From Burkholderia latens (GTDB lineage: Bacteria; Pseudomonadota; Gammaproteobacteria; Burkholderiales; Burkholderiaceae), in assembly GCF_902499045.1 (NCBI RefSeq), contig NZ_CABVPL010000043.1, forward strand, positions 1-64,000: a DNA stretch of 64,000 bases, written 5' to 3'. Shown piece after piece: positions 17,285 to 27,300 of this stretch (position 1 is the first letter of the stretch; every line of letters starts with the position of its first letter). A program made the translations under genes and the position numbers. The notes under the pieces were generated by a model. It made no database searches. It saw nothing but the letters and a program-made list of their open reading frames with translations, and had not been told where the DNA came from.

Positions 17285-18466
17285 TTGGACAGAACACGCA
17301 TTGCGCCCGAGATGGCAGTCATCGAGACGGAGATGATCGCGCTGCGCCGCCGGTTGCATACGCATCCGGAACTCGGTTTCGACGAGCATGCCACCAGCGA
17401 GCTTGTCGCCGAATGCCTGACAACATGGGGTTATCGCGTCACGCGGGGCCTCGGCGGCACCGGGGTGGTCGGCACGCTCGTGCGCGGCGCGGGCAAGCGG
17501 CTCGGGCTGCGCGCGGACATGGACGCACTGCCGATCCAGGAGACGACCGGCCTGCCTCATGCGAGCCGGCGCGACGGCGTGATGCACGCGTGCGGCCACG
17601 ACGGCCATACGGCGATGCTGCTCGCGGCGGCACGCTGTCTCGCCGAGCGCGCGCGCTTCACCGGCACGCTCAACGTTATTTTCCAGCCGGCGGAGGAAGG
17701 GCTCGGCGGTGCGAAGCGTATGCTGGACGACGGGCTGTTCACGCAGTTTCCGTGCGATGCCGTATTCGCGATGCACAACGTGCCGGGGTTGCCGGCCGGC
17801 GTGCTCGGCTTCTGCGACGGCCCGGCGATGGCGTCGGCCGACGAGGTGCGCGTGCGCGTGGCGGGGCGCGGCGGCCACGGCGCGGCGCCGCATACGACGA
17901 TCGACCCGGTGGTCGTGTGCGCGTCGATCGTGATGGCGCTGCAGACGGTCGTGTCGCGCAACGTGAGTCCGCACGAACTCGCGATCGTGACGACCGGGTC
18001 GATCCACGCAGGCACGGCTTCGAACGTGATTCCGCCGCATGCGGATCTCGAGCTGAGCGTGCGGGCGTTGTCGCCGGACGTGCGGGCGCTGCTCGAACGG
18101 CGCATCCGCGCGATCGTGCGCGGCCAGGCCGAAAGCTACGGCGCGACGGCCGAGATCGACTATCGCCGCGGCTATCCGGTGCTCGTCAATCACGCGGCGG
18201 AAACGGCGTTCGCACGCGATGTCGCGCGCGAATGGGGCGGCGATGACGCACTGATCGCGCATCTGCCGCCGATCGCGGCGAGCGAGGACTTCGCGTTCAT
18301 GCTCGATGCGTGCCCGGGCAGCTACCTGTCGATCGGCAACGGCAGCGGAAACGGTGACGGCGCGACAGGTTGCGGGCTGCACCACCCCGGCTACGACTTC
18401 AACGACGCGTGCGTCGCGATAGGCGCGAGCTACTGGATCGCGCTCGCGGAGCGCTACCTCGCGTGA
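17285..18466 (+). CDS. M20-family amidohydrolase (amino-acid amide/N-acyl hydrolase type)
   Basis: A 393-residue M20D metallopeptidase-family hydrolase, in the group of hippurate hydrolases and N-acyl-amino-acid amidohydrolases. Motifs: RRLHTHPELGFDEH near residue 24, LRADMDALPIQE near 75, MHACGHDGH near 101 (metal-binding Cys, His), FQPAEEGLGG near 137 (catalytic Glu), the dimerisation domain GRGGHGAAPH near 197, and EDFAFML near 336. It starts at TTG 17285, supported by GGGGAG at 17271-17276 with 8-base spacing; ATG 17312 is an alternative without a good site. No signal peptide, so cytoplasmic. First gene of a probable operon with a binding protein and porin. Confidence 0.88.
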   Translation: MDRTRIAPEMAVIETEMIALRRRLHTHPELGFDEHATSELVAECLTTWGYRVTRGLGGTGVVGTLVRGAGKRLGLRADMDALPIQETTGLPHASRRDGVMHACGHDGHTAMLLAAARCLAERARFTGTLNVIFQPAEEGLGGAKRMLDDGLFTQFPCDAVFAMHNVPGLPAGVLGFCDGPAMASADEVRVRVAGRGGHGAAPHTTIDPVVVCASIVMALQTVVSRNVSPHELAIVTTGSIHAGTASNVIPPHADLELSVRALSPDVRALLERRIRAIVRGQAESYGATAEIDYRRGYPVLVNHAAETAFARDVAREWGGDDALIAHLPPIAASEDFAFMLDACPGSYLSIGNGSGNGDGATGCGLHHPGYDFNDACVAIGASYWIALAERYLA

Positions 18467-18518
18467 GCCGACGGACGGATTCGATTCACCTTCAACGACG
18501 GCAACAGGGAGACGGGAA

Positions 18519-19313
18519 ATGAAACAGTGGATGGCGGCGCTCGCGGTGGCGCTGACGGCAACGACGATGGCAGGGGCTGCGCACGCGGGCGACTGGACGG
18601 GCAAAGAGATCCGCCTCGCGGTCGATCCCACGTATCCGCCGCTCGAATACAAGCAGCCCGACGGCACGCTGGCCGGCTTCGGGATCGACATCACGAACGC
18701 GCTGTGCGCGGAGCTGCATGCGCGCTGCGTGTGGGTCGAGTCGAGCTTCGACGGAATGATCCCGGGGCTGCTCGCGCGCAAGTTCGACGTGATCGCGTCG
18801 TCGATGACGATCACGCCGAAACGCATGCAGCAGATTGCGTTCACGAACCGGATCTCGAATGCGCCGGCGCGCCTGATCGCGCGCAAGGGTTCGCCGCTGC
18901 TGCCGACGGCCGCGTCGCTGAAGGGCAAGCGGGTGGGGGTCGAGCAGGGTTCCGCGCAGGCCGACTATGCGATCGCGAACTGGCAGCCGGCCGGCGTTCG
19001 GATCGAGTCGTACCAGAACCAGGACCAGGTGTACGCCGATCTCGTGACGGGGCGGCTCGACGCGGCGTTCCAGGCGTCGATCGCGGCGAGCGACGGTTTC
19101 CTGAAGAAGCCGCAGGGCAAGGACTTCATGTTCGCCGGCGGGCCGATCGACGACGCGAAGTACTTCGGGCAGGGCGACGGCCTCGGCTTGCGCAAGCAGG
19201 ACACCGGCTTGCGCGACGCATTCAACCGCGCGCTGGCGACGATCCTGGCGAACGGCACGTATCAACGGATCAACCGTAAGTACTTCGATTTCGACATTTA
19301 CGGCGCGAAGTAA
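18519..19313 (+). CDS. Amino-acid ABC transporter periplasmic binding protein (HisJ/ArgT-like)
   Basis: A 264-residue family 3 solute-binding protein. Signal peptide MKQWMAALAVALTATTMAGAAHA with cleavage before GDW. The mature part has IRLAVDPTYPPLEYKQPDG, GFGIDITNALCAEL, SSFDGMIPGLLARKFDVI and SMTITPKRMQQIAFTNR, the standard lysine/arginine/ornithine or histidine-binding pattern. No permease or ATPase gene is adjacent, so it must share another transporter or act with an unlinked one. Gene order after a hydrolase and before a porin suggests uptake of an amino acid derivative that the hydrolase then cleaves. Confidence 0.9.
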   Translation: MKQWMAALAVALTATTMAGAAHAGDWTGKEIRLAVDPTYPPLEYKQPDGTLAGFGIDITNALCAELHARCVWVESSFDGMIPGLLARKFDVIASSMTITPKRMQQIAFTNRISNAPARLIARKGSPLLPTAASLKGKRVGVEQGSAQADYAIANWQPAGVRIESYQNQDQVYADLVTGRLDAAFQASIAASDGFLKKPQGKDFMFAGGPIDDAKYFGQGDGLGLRKQDTGLRDAFNRALATILANGTYQRINRKYFDFDIYGAK

Positions 19314-19373
19314 GCGTCGCCGCAGCACACCGCGCCGGGCCGGTTGCGATCATCATACCGATAAGGAAAACGA

Positions 19374-20558
19374 ATGAACTGGAGACTGTTTTTCGTCGCG
19401 ATGCCGGCGTTGTGCTCGGCACCGGCGTTTGCGCAAGGCAGCGTCACGCTGTATGGGCTCGTCGATGCGGGCATCGACTATACGAACGACGTCGGCGGTC
19501 ACGGCGCGTGGCAGATGGCGAGCGGGTTCGCGCAGGGCAGCCGCTGGGGGCTGAAGGGCAGCGAGGATCTTGGTGGCGGCTACAGTACGCTGTTTCAGAT
19601 CGAGAGCGGTTTCAACGTGAACAGCGGCACGCTCGCGCAGGGGGGCCGCATGTTCGGGCGGCAGGCTTACGTCGGCGTCGGCAGCACGCGCTTCGGCACG
19701 CTGACGCTCGGCCGCCAATACGATTCGGTCGTCGACTATCTCGCGCCGACGACCGCGAATGGCAGCTGGGGCGTCTATCCGTTCTCGCACCCGCTCGACA
19801 ACGACAACACCGGCAACACGTTCCGCGTGAACAACACGGTCAAATATGCGAGCCCGGATTTTGGCGGCTTCTCGTTCGGCGGCACGTACAGCTTCAGCGA
19901 CGACACCGGGTTTGCGCACAACCGGCAGTGGAGCATCGGCGCGCAGTACGAGCACGGCGGCCTGCTCGTCGGCGCGGCGTTCCTGAATGCGGACAATCCG
20001 GGAGCGACGGCCGGCGGTGCGGTCGCGGGTTCAGGGGCGGCCGGCGCGGATGCGAACTTCGCGTCCGCGCGGCTGCGGATCTTCGGCGCGGGTATCAACT
20101 ACACGGCCGGGCCTGCGACGGTCGGGTTCGCGTATACGAACAGCAACGTCACGCGGCCGACGGCGAACGTCGGCTACCTGTTCGGCGACGAGACGATCGA
20201 ACCGGTGACGGGGCCGCTCGCCGGCGGCACGGTCACCGCGATCAAGTACCAGAACGTCGAGGTGAACGGCAAATACCAGTTCACGCCTGCATTTTTCGTC
20301 GGCGCGCAGTACGTGTATACGACCGTGCGTTACGACGCGACCACCGGCGGCGCGACGCCGCAGATCCATTCGGTCGGGCTGATGGCCGACTACAACCTGT
20401 CGAAGCGCACCGACGTTTACGTGATGGGCGCGTACCAGCGGATCGCAGGCGACGCGACCGGCTCGTCGCTCGACCACGCGTATATCCCGGGCGCGGCGGA
20501 TCTGTCGTCGACGTCGAAGCAGTTGATGGTGCACGCGGGAATCCGGCACAAGTTCTGA
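19374..20558 (+). CDS. Gram-negative porin (OmpC-like trimeric type)
   Basis: A 394-residue outer-membrane porin of the Burkholderia/Neisseria type. Signal peptide ends at APAFA; the mature N-terminus QGSVTLYGLVDAGIDY and the motifs SRWGLKGSEDLGGGYSTLFQ, GGRMFGRQAYVGV and LTLGRQYDS are diagnostic. It ends in HKF, the terminal aromatic needed for barrel insertion. AAGGAAAACG precedes the ATG. As last gene of the hydrolase/binding-protein operon (60 bases after it) it probably admits the same substrate. Confidence 0.93.
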   Translation: MNWRLFFVAMPALCSAPAFAQGSVTLYGLVDAGIDYTNDVGGHGAWQMASGFAQGSRWGLKGSEDLGGGYSTLFQIESGFNVNSGTLAQGGRMFGRQAYVGVGSTRFGTLTLGRQYDSVVDYLAPTTANGSWGVYPFSHPLDNDNTGNTFRVNNTVKYASPDFGGFSFGGTYSFSDDTGFAHNRQWSIGAQYEHGGLLVGAAFLNADNPGATAGGAVAGSGAAGADANFASARLRIFGAGINYTAGPATVGFAYTNSNVTRPTANVGYLFGDETIEPVTGPLAGGTVTAIKYQNVEVNGKYQFTPAFFVGAQYVYTTVRYDATTGGATPQIHSVGLMADYNLSKRTDVYVMGAYQRIAGDATGSSLDHAYIPGAADLSSTSKQLMVHAGIRHKF

Positions 20559-20592
20559 CCGGATGGGGCGGGAAGGGCGGCCATGGCGTTCC

Positions 20593-20607
20593 CGGCCCGC
20601 CGGGCCG
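20593..20607. terminator. Hairpin between convergent porin and IorB-like genes
   Basis: CGGCCC-GCC-GGGCCG, a 6-bp GC stem with a 3-base loop in the 127-base gap between two converging genes. It has no T-tract; a bidirectional terminator role is only a suggestion. Confidence 0.3.
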
Positions 20608-20685
20608 CGCAACCGGCGAACATGGTTACGGATCGGCCGCGCCCGGCGTGTGTGACCCCTGGCAGGTCCGCGGCTCCCTCGTGCG

Positions 20686-23175
20686 TTACGTCACCGTCCC
20701 CTTCTTCAATGCATCGATGCACGGAATTCCCGCGCGCCGCTTCGGCCTCAGGAATTTCGGCACCGCGCTCGGCTGCCCGACGCCGGCCTGGCTGTGTTCG
20801 ATCTTCGGCTTGAACGCGGCCTTCTTCGCCTTGCGCGGAATCCGGCAGCCGCCGGCCGGCAGGTCGGCGTATGGATCGTCTTCCGCGGCGGCCGCGGCCG
20901 GCAGCGTGGGCGCCGCCGATGCGACCAGCATCGGCGCGAACGGCAATGCACGCATCCGCTCGCCGGTCAGCACGAACGCGCCGTTCGCAACCGCCGGCGC
21001 GATCGGCGGCACGCCGGCTTCGCTCAAGCCGGTCGGATGCGCATCCGACGGCACGAAGAACACGTCCACCGGCGCCGCCTCCTGCATCCGCACCGGCGGG
21101 TAGTCGGCGAAGCCGGCGTTGCGGACGGCACCGTGGTCGACGTCGATCGCGAAACCGGGCTTCGTCGTCGCGAGGCCGAACAGCGCGCCGCCCTGGATCT
21201 GCGCTTCCGCGCCGGTCGGATTCACGATGCGCCCGGCATGCACGCCGGCCGTCACGCGATGCACGCGCGGCTTCTGCGCGTCGATCGACACCTCGGTCAC
21301 GTACGCGACGACCGTGCCGGCCGTTTCATGCATCGCGACGCCCCACGCGTGCCCGGCCGGCAGCGTGCGCGTAGCGTAACCCGACTTGTCGACGGCGAGC
21401 GCGAGCGCATCGCGATGGCGCGCATGCTCCGGACCGGACAGCCGCGCCATCCGGTACGCGACGGGGTCCTGCCGGGCCGCGTGCGCGAGCTCGTCGACGA
21501 GCGTTTCCATCACGAACGCCGTATGCGTATGGCCGGCCGAGCGCCAGGTCTGCACCGGCACGTCGACGTCGGTCTGATGGACGGATACCTGCATCGGGAA
21601 TCCATACGGACTGTTCGCGATGCCGTCGGTCAGGTCGGGATCGGTCCCGCCCTTGCGAATCGCCGTGCGTTCGAGCGGCGACCCCTTCAGTACCGACTGG
21701 CCGACCACGACGTGCTGCCAGTCGCGCACGGCGCCGCTGCCGTCCACGCCAACATCGACGCGATGCAGCACCATCGGGCGGTAGTAGCCGCCGCGGAGGT
21801 CGTCCTCACGTGTCCAGATCGTCTTGATGGGGCCCAGGTGGCCGGCCGCCAGATACGCGGCCGATACGCGCGCCGCTTCGACCACGTAGTCGGACGTCGG
21901 CGTCGAGCGCCTCCCGTAGTCGCCGCCCGACGTCATCGTGAAGATCTGCACTTTCTCCGGGGCGACACCGAGCGCCTTCGCGACCGCGGCGCGGTCGGTC
22001 GTCTGCATCGACGAGCCGCCCCAGATCTTGATTCCGCACGCGCAGCTCGGCGGCCCGACGTCGACCGTGCAGCTGAGCGGCTCCATCGGCGCGTGTGCCA
22101 GATAGGGAAATTCGTAGTCCTTTTGTATACGGGCGGCTGCCGGCGGCGCGTTACCGGCATCGGCCGTGCGCACGACGGTGCCCGGTGTGCCGGCGAGCTG
22201 CTTGTACGCCTGCATCTGCCGGGCGGACGACACGGTCGAGCCGGCGTCCTTCCACGTGACCTGCAGCGCGTCGCGGCCGAGCTTGGCCGGCCAGTAGCCG
22301 TCCGCGATCACCGCGACGCCGGTGCCGCCGCGATCGATCGGGATCTCGACGACCTCGACGACGCCCTTGACGGCCCGGGCCGCCGCCGCGTTGTAGCTCG
22401 CCACCTGTCCGCCGAAGCGAGGCGGGCGTGCGACCACGGCCACCATCATGTCGGGCAGCCGCCAGTCGATCCCGTACTTCAGCGTGCCGTCGAGCATCGT
22501 GCGCGCATCGACCCGCGGCGTCGGCTTGCCGATGAGGCGGAACTGGCCGGGCGACTTCAGCGGCACGTGCTGCGGCACCGGCATCGCCATCGCGTCCGGC
22601 GCAAGATCGCCGTAGGTTGCGCGATGAGTGCCCGACGTCACGATCCCGTTCTCGGTCCGGCAGGTGGCCGGATCGACGTTCCAGCGCCGGGCTGCCGCCG
22701 CGACGAGCATCGCGCGCGCGGACGCGCCGAGTTCGCGGTATTGCGTGAACGAATGATTGACCGACGTCGAGCCGCCGGTCATCTGGATACCGGTCACCGG
22801 ATCCTTGTACGGCTCGCCGGCCGGCGCGAGGACGGTGCGCACATTGCGCCAGTCGGCGTCGAGCTCGTCGGCCAGCGCCATCGGCAGCGCGGTGCTGACG
22901 CCCTGGCCGGCCTCGGTCCGGTTGACGGCGACGGTGATGGTGTTGTCCGGCGCGATGATCAGGAATGCTTGAGGAGGCGAGGCCCGAAGCACGGTGCCGG
23001 CTTCGGCGCGGGCGCGCAGCGGCGGGAGGCCGAGCGCGAGACAGCCGCTCGCGGCGACCGTGAGCTTGAGGAAGCCGCGCCGGCCGGGCATCGGAGCAGC
23101 GGCTCCGGTCACGGGCGCAGCGTCGGAGGGGACGGCGTCGGTGCTTGCCGGACGCCCGGCAGTGCGAATACGCAT
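20686..23175 (-). CDS. IorB-like molybdopterin-binding subunit of a Tat-exported hydroxylase
   Basis: An 829-residue molybdenum hydroxylase large subunit of the isoquinoline 1-oxidoreductase beta type. The N-terminus is long, with a Tat motif GRRGFLKLTVAASG near residue 31. Visible domain motifs: TVAVNRTEAGQGVSTALPMA near 80, GGSTSVNHSFTQYRELGA near 135, the cofactor-contact region GGDYGRRST near 418, TWRSAGHTHTAFVMETLVDE near 545, and GLSEAGVPPIAPAVANGAF near 725 with the catalytic Glu. About 75 residues follow the usual C-terminal end (RALPF); this tail is Ala/Lys/Arg-rich. It is the second gene after the 2Fe-2S subunit, 21 bases apart. Substrate is unknown. Confidence 0.9.
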   Translation of the reverse strand: MRIRTAGRPASTDAVPSDAAPVTGAAAPMPGRRGFLKLTVAASGCLALGLPPLRARAEAGTVLRASPPQAFLIIAPDNTITVAVNRTEAGQGVSTALPMALADELDADWRNVRTVLAPAGEPYKDPVTGIQMTGGSTSVNHSFTQYRELGASARAMLVAAAARRWNVDPATCRTENGIVTSGTHRATYGDLAPDAMAMPVPQHVPLKSPGQFRLIGKPTPRVDARTMLDGTLKYGIDWRLPDMMVAVVARPPRFGGQVASYNAAAARAVKGVVEVVEIPIDRGGTGVAVIADGYWPAKLGRDALQVTWKDAGSTVSSARQMQAYKQLAGTPGTVVRTADAGNAPPAAARIQKDYEFPYLAHAPMEPLSCTVDVGPPSCACGIKIWGGSSMQTTDRAAVAKALGVAPEKVQIFTMTSGGDYGRRSTPTSDYVVEAARVSAAYLAAGHLGPIKTIWTREDDLRGGYYRPMVLHRVDVGVDGSGAVRDWQHVVVGQSVLKGSPLERTAIRKGGTDPDLTDGIANSPYGFPMQVSVHQTDVDVPVQTWRSAGHTHTAFVMETLVDELAHAARQDPVAYRMARLSGPEHARHRDALALAVDKSGYATRTLPAGHAWGVAMHETAGTVVAYVTEVSIDAQKPRVHRVTAGVHAGRIVNPTGAEAQIQGGALFGLATTKPGFAIDVDHGAVRNAGFADYPPVRMQEAAPVDVFFVPSDAHPTGLSEAGVPPIAPAVANGAFVLTGERMRALPFAPMLVASAAPTLPAAAAAEDDPYADLPAGGCRIPRKAKKAAFKPKIEHSQAGVGQPSAVPKFLRPKRRAGIPCIDALKKGTVT

Positions 23176-23196
23176 GATCGGAGTCTCCCTGCAGGC

Positions 23197-23655
23197 TCAC
23201 GCAAGCGCGCGGGCCGCATCGTGAATCGCCGCGCGGATGCGCTGGTAGGTGGCGCAACGGCACAGGTTGCCGGCCATCGCGCTGTCGATGTCGGCGTCGG
23301 TCGGCGCCTTGTTGCCGCGCAGCAGCGCGGCCGCGCTCATCATCTGGCCGCTCTGGCAGTAGCCGCATTGCGCGACGTCGTGCCGGATCCATGCGTCGAG
23401 GACGGCCTTGCCGACCGCTTCGTCGGCAAGGTGTTCGGACGTCGTGATGCGCGCATTTCCCACTGACGACAGCGCCAGCGTGCAGCTGTGCACCGGCCGG
23501 CCGTCGACGTGCACGGTGCACGCGCCGCAGTCTCCTGTCCCGCAGCCGAACTTGGTGCCGGTCAGCCCGAGGTTGTCGCGCAGCACCCAGAGCACCGGCG
23601 TCGACGGATCGGCGTCGACCTCCGCCGGCCGGTTGTTGATGTTCAACGTCACCAT
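23197..23655 (-). CDS. IorA-like 2Fe-2S subunit
   Basis: A 152-residue two-cluster ferredoxin-like subunit. N-terminal plant-type cluster ligands are in GTKFGCGTGDCGACTVHVDG (with the fourth Cys in VHSCTLAL). The C-terminal helical cluster ligands are in CGYCQSGQMM and GNLCRCATYQRI. It passes electrons from the molybdenum centre of the downstream gene. Its intact layout is the template against which the frameshift in the paralogous gene at 10930 can be read. ATG 23655 follows GGGAGAAT. No cytochrome gene is adjacent, unlike the first cluster. Confidence 0.94.
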   Translation of the reverse strand: MVTLNINNRPAEVDADPSTPVLWVLRDNLGLTGTKFGCGTGDCGACTVHVDGRPVHSCTLALSSVGNARITTSEHLADEAVGKAVLDAWIRHDVAQCGYCQSGQMMSAAALLRGNKAPTDADIDSAMAGNLCRCATYQRIRAAIHDAARALA

Positions 23656-24383
23656 CGTGAAATTCTCCCTTCGACACGTCGTTATCGTTCGCGAGACAAA
23701 ATCGTAATGCGGCGGACGTGAATCAATTAAAGCAGATTCGCGGAAAATTCAGCGTCTGGAAATCGGCTCTTTTTGCCTTTTTTAACGATTATGGGTCGTT
23801 AATTAAAATATAAAGTTTACGTTTCTCATACAAATTATCGAATCGGATCGAAAGATTGTTGAGTTTTGACAACATCTTTGCCGGCCCGTAGAAAACGTTT
23901 GCGGGTCGGGCCTATATTTGACTCGCGACCATCACAGGAGACGCGCTGATCAAACGGTCGTCGTTAATGAATCGACATGCGGAACAATCGAAATCCGGTT
24001 GTTCCGCCGGTGAACGCGCTGTTCGCTTGCGGGCGGATTGCCGCGACCGGGCGGGGCGGTAAGGTTCGGTTGCCGTTTGATTTCCATAAACCGACGTTCC
24101 CGGATCTGCGGTGCCATACGGCCATGCCGATTCGCGTAAAACAGCAGGCTCCAATTAGTGAAAAAATTACCGTGCAGGGGGCGTAAAAGTAAAAGATGAA
24201 TATTAAATAATACGGGTTGATTAATTCTCGCCAGTTGCGAATCCATGTCATCCGTTCCGGATCGGCGGCGGGAAGATATTTATCAAAAATCTCGAATAAC
24301 GTATTCCGGTATTTTCCTTTGCATTTGAGCGTGCGAAAGGAATGGCTCGGTGTCGTCGATTCTCTTTATGGGAAGGTGTGATT
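23656..24383. other. AT-rich 728-base intergenic region between divergent iorAB-like genes and the autotransporter
   Basis: Composition changes abruptly near 23720: runs such as GTTAATTAAAATATAAAG and GATGAATATTAAATAATACGG are foreign to the GC-rich surroundings. No gene is convincing. A 95-codon minus-strand frame at 23964-24251 begins with a hydrophobic stretch but has a poor ribosome site and its hydrophobicity follows from AT-richness. Dyads include AACGA/TCGTT (23782-23798) and GGCCCG..GGGTCGGGCC near 23883-23912. It must hold promoters for both flanking transcription units. Confidence 0.6.
23866..23894 (+). promoter_or_regulatory. Candidate sigma-70 promoter in the autotransporter leader
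   Basis: TTGACA at 23866-23871, a 17-base spacer, then TAGAAA at 23889-23894 (4 of 6 matches to TATAAT). It faces the autotransporter, which would have a leader of nearly 480 bases. No start-site data can be read from sequence. Confidence 0.4.
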
Positions 24384-27300
24384 ATGCGTATGCGCATGGG
24401 ATCGAATAAAAAGCGCGCGGAAGCCCGTCCGAAAATGCTGGTTCCGACCGGCATGCTGGTCGCGCTGGTCGGCGCCGGCGTCATTCCGGCCGACGCGCTC
24501 GCGGCATGCACCGGGACGCCGACCGTCACCTGTACGGGCGCGACCACGAGCTATGCGAACGGCACCAACGGCCTCAACGTAACGGTCGTGCCGGGCGCGA
24601 CCGTATCCGTGTTGCCGTTGTTCGGCGGTACCGCGATGTCGCTGACGGGTAGCGGCGTGACGTTGACCAACAACGGCACGATCGACCCGTCGCTGGGCGG
24701 GCTGAGCATCGTGTCGAACGGCACGGTGGTCGGCAATGTGTCGTCCGCGAGCACCGTCAACGTCACGAACGCGAGCACCGGCGTGATGATGGGGTCGACC
24801 AGTTCGCTGCTCAACGGCCCCGCATTGACCGTCTACAACGGCGTCGGCGGGACGACGAACATCACGAACGCCGGCACCATCGGCACGACCGGCATTCTCG
24901 GCTTCGGCGCGGGGCCCACCGCGCAGGTGGTCACGGCGTCGGGCGGCGCCCAGGTCAATTTCACCAACGCGAGCGGCGGCGCGATCAATGGCTCCGTGGT
25001 GCTTGCGCCCAGCGGGCTGGCGGGTACCGGCAATACGTTCACCAATGCGGGCACCATCACCGGCAACGTGTCGCTGGGCGCGGCCGCCGGTGCGTCGAAC
25101 ACGTTCAATGCGATGACGGGGTCGTCGGTTGGCCTGGGCGTCGACGCGGGTGCGGGCCTGGGCAGCAACAATACGCTCAATCTGCAGCTGAACACGGCGA
25201 GCGGCGGCGCGCCGAACGGCGCCATCGCGGTCGATACGTTCGCCAACTTCAATAATCTCGGCGTCCAGGGCGGCACCTGGGACATCACCGGCGCGTCGAC
25301 CGCGACGAACGCGTCGCTGACCGGCGGCACCGCGATCGTCCATGGCGCCGGCGCGCTGGGCACCGGCACGATCGTCGTCGGCGGCGGCACGCTCGAGGCC
25401 GGCACGGCCGGTGTGAACCTGCTCAACGACGTGACGCTCACCGGCGGCCTGACGATCGACGGCGCGAACGGGCTCGCGCTGTCGGGCGCGATCGGCGGCG
25501 GCGGCCCGCTGAACGTGAGCGGCACCGGCACGCTCGCGCTGAACGGCGCCAATTCGTTCTCGGGCGGAACGAATCTGACGGGCGGCGGCGGAATCGTCGT
25601 CGGGACCGGCGCGGCATTGGGCAGCGGCGCGCTGAACGTGACGAGCGCGGGCGGCTCGCTCGGCACGAGCGTCGGGGGCACCGTGCTCGGCAACGCGGTG
25701 AATCTCGGCGCGGGCGCGACGCTGGGCCTGAACGGTTCGGCCAATCTCGGCCTCGGCGGCGTGATCGGCGGCAGCGGCAGTCTCGCGCAAGCCGGCACGG
25801 GCACGACGACGCTCACCGGCATCAACACCTTCACCGGCGGCACGACGCTGAGCGGCGGCGGGCTGATCGCCGGCAACGGCGCGGCGCTCGGCGCGGGCGC
25901 GCTGCATGTCGGTGGCGCAGGCGGCTCCCTGGCGACGAATGCGAGCGGCACGCTGCTCGGCAACGCGGTGAGCGTTGACGCAGGCGCCACGCTCGGCCTG
26001 AACGGTGCGGCCGACCTGAGCCTCGGCGGTGCGATCGGCGGTAATGGCAGCGTCGCGCAAACCGGCGCGGGCACGACGACGCTGCTCGGCGCGAACACGT
26101 TTACGGGCGGCACGACGCTGAGCGGCGGCGGGCTCGTCGCCGGCAATGGCGCGGCATTGGGCACGGGCGCGCTGAACGTGACCGGCGCGGGCGGCACGCT
26201 CGCGACGAATGCGAGCGGCACGCTGCTCGGCAATGCGGTGAATCTCGGCGCGGGCGCGACGCTGGGGCTGAACGGCTCGGCGGACCTCAGCCTCGGCGGT
26301 GCGATCGGCGGCAACGGCAGCGTCGCGCAAACCGGCGCGGGCACGACGACGCTGCTCGGCGCGAATACGTACACGGGCGGCACGACGCTGGGCGGCGGCG
26401 GGCTCGTCGCCGGCAACGCGGCGGCATTGGGCACGGGTGCGCTGAACGTGATCGGCACCGGCGGTTCGCTCGCGACGAACGCGAGCGGCACGGTGCTCGG
26501 CAATGCGGTGAACCTCGGCGCGGGCGCGACGCTCGGCTTGAACGGCGCGGCCGATCTCGGCCTGGCCGGCACGATTGCGGGCGCGGGCGCGCTCGCGCTG
26601 GGCGGTACCGGCGCGACGACATTGTCCGGAGCGAACATGTTTACGGGCGGCGCGAGCCTGACCGGGGGCGGCAGCCTGATCGTCGAAGGCGGCAGCGCGC
26701 TCGGCGTCGGCGGCACGTTGAACGTGAGCGGCCTCGGCGGTTCGCTGAGCGCGGATCTGGCCGCGGGTGCGTCGCTGGCGAACGCGATCAACCTGAACGG
26801 CGCGTCGCTGGCGCTGAACGGCGCGAACGATCTCGGGCTGAGCGGCGCGATCGGCGGCACCGGCGGCCTCGTGCTGAGCGGCGCGGGCACGACGACGCTG
26901 TCCGGCGCGAACACCTTCGGCGGCGGCACGACGCTGAGCGCCGGCACGCTGCTCGCCGGCAGCAATACGGCCCTCGGCACTGGCGCGCTGAACGTCGCGG
27001 GCGCGGGTGGCGCGCTCGGTGCGAGCGTGAGCGGCACCGCATTGGGCAATGTGGTGAACCTCGGCGCGGGCGCGACGCTCGCATTGACCGGCGCGAACGA
27101 TCTCGGCCTGAGCGGCGTGATCGCCGGCGACGGCGGCCTTGCACAGACCGGATCGGGCATCACGACGCTGCTCGGCGCGAACACCTATACAGGCGGTACG
27201 ACGTTGAGCGGCGGCGGGCTTCTTGCCGGCAACGGCAGCGCCCTCGGCACCGGCGCACTGAACGTGACGGGTGCGGGCGGATCGCTCGGCACGACCGTCG

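Noticed and set aside
20794-23466. 890-codon plus-strand frame opposite the IorAB-like genes
   Set aside because: It is antisense to two genes with complete cofactor motifs and has no recognisable domain.
23964-24251. 95-codon minus-strand frame in the AT-rich island with a hydrophobic start
   Set aside because: Weak ribosome site and hydrophobicity explained by AT-rich codons; the C-terminal half looks random. Kept as a possibility only.
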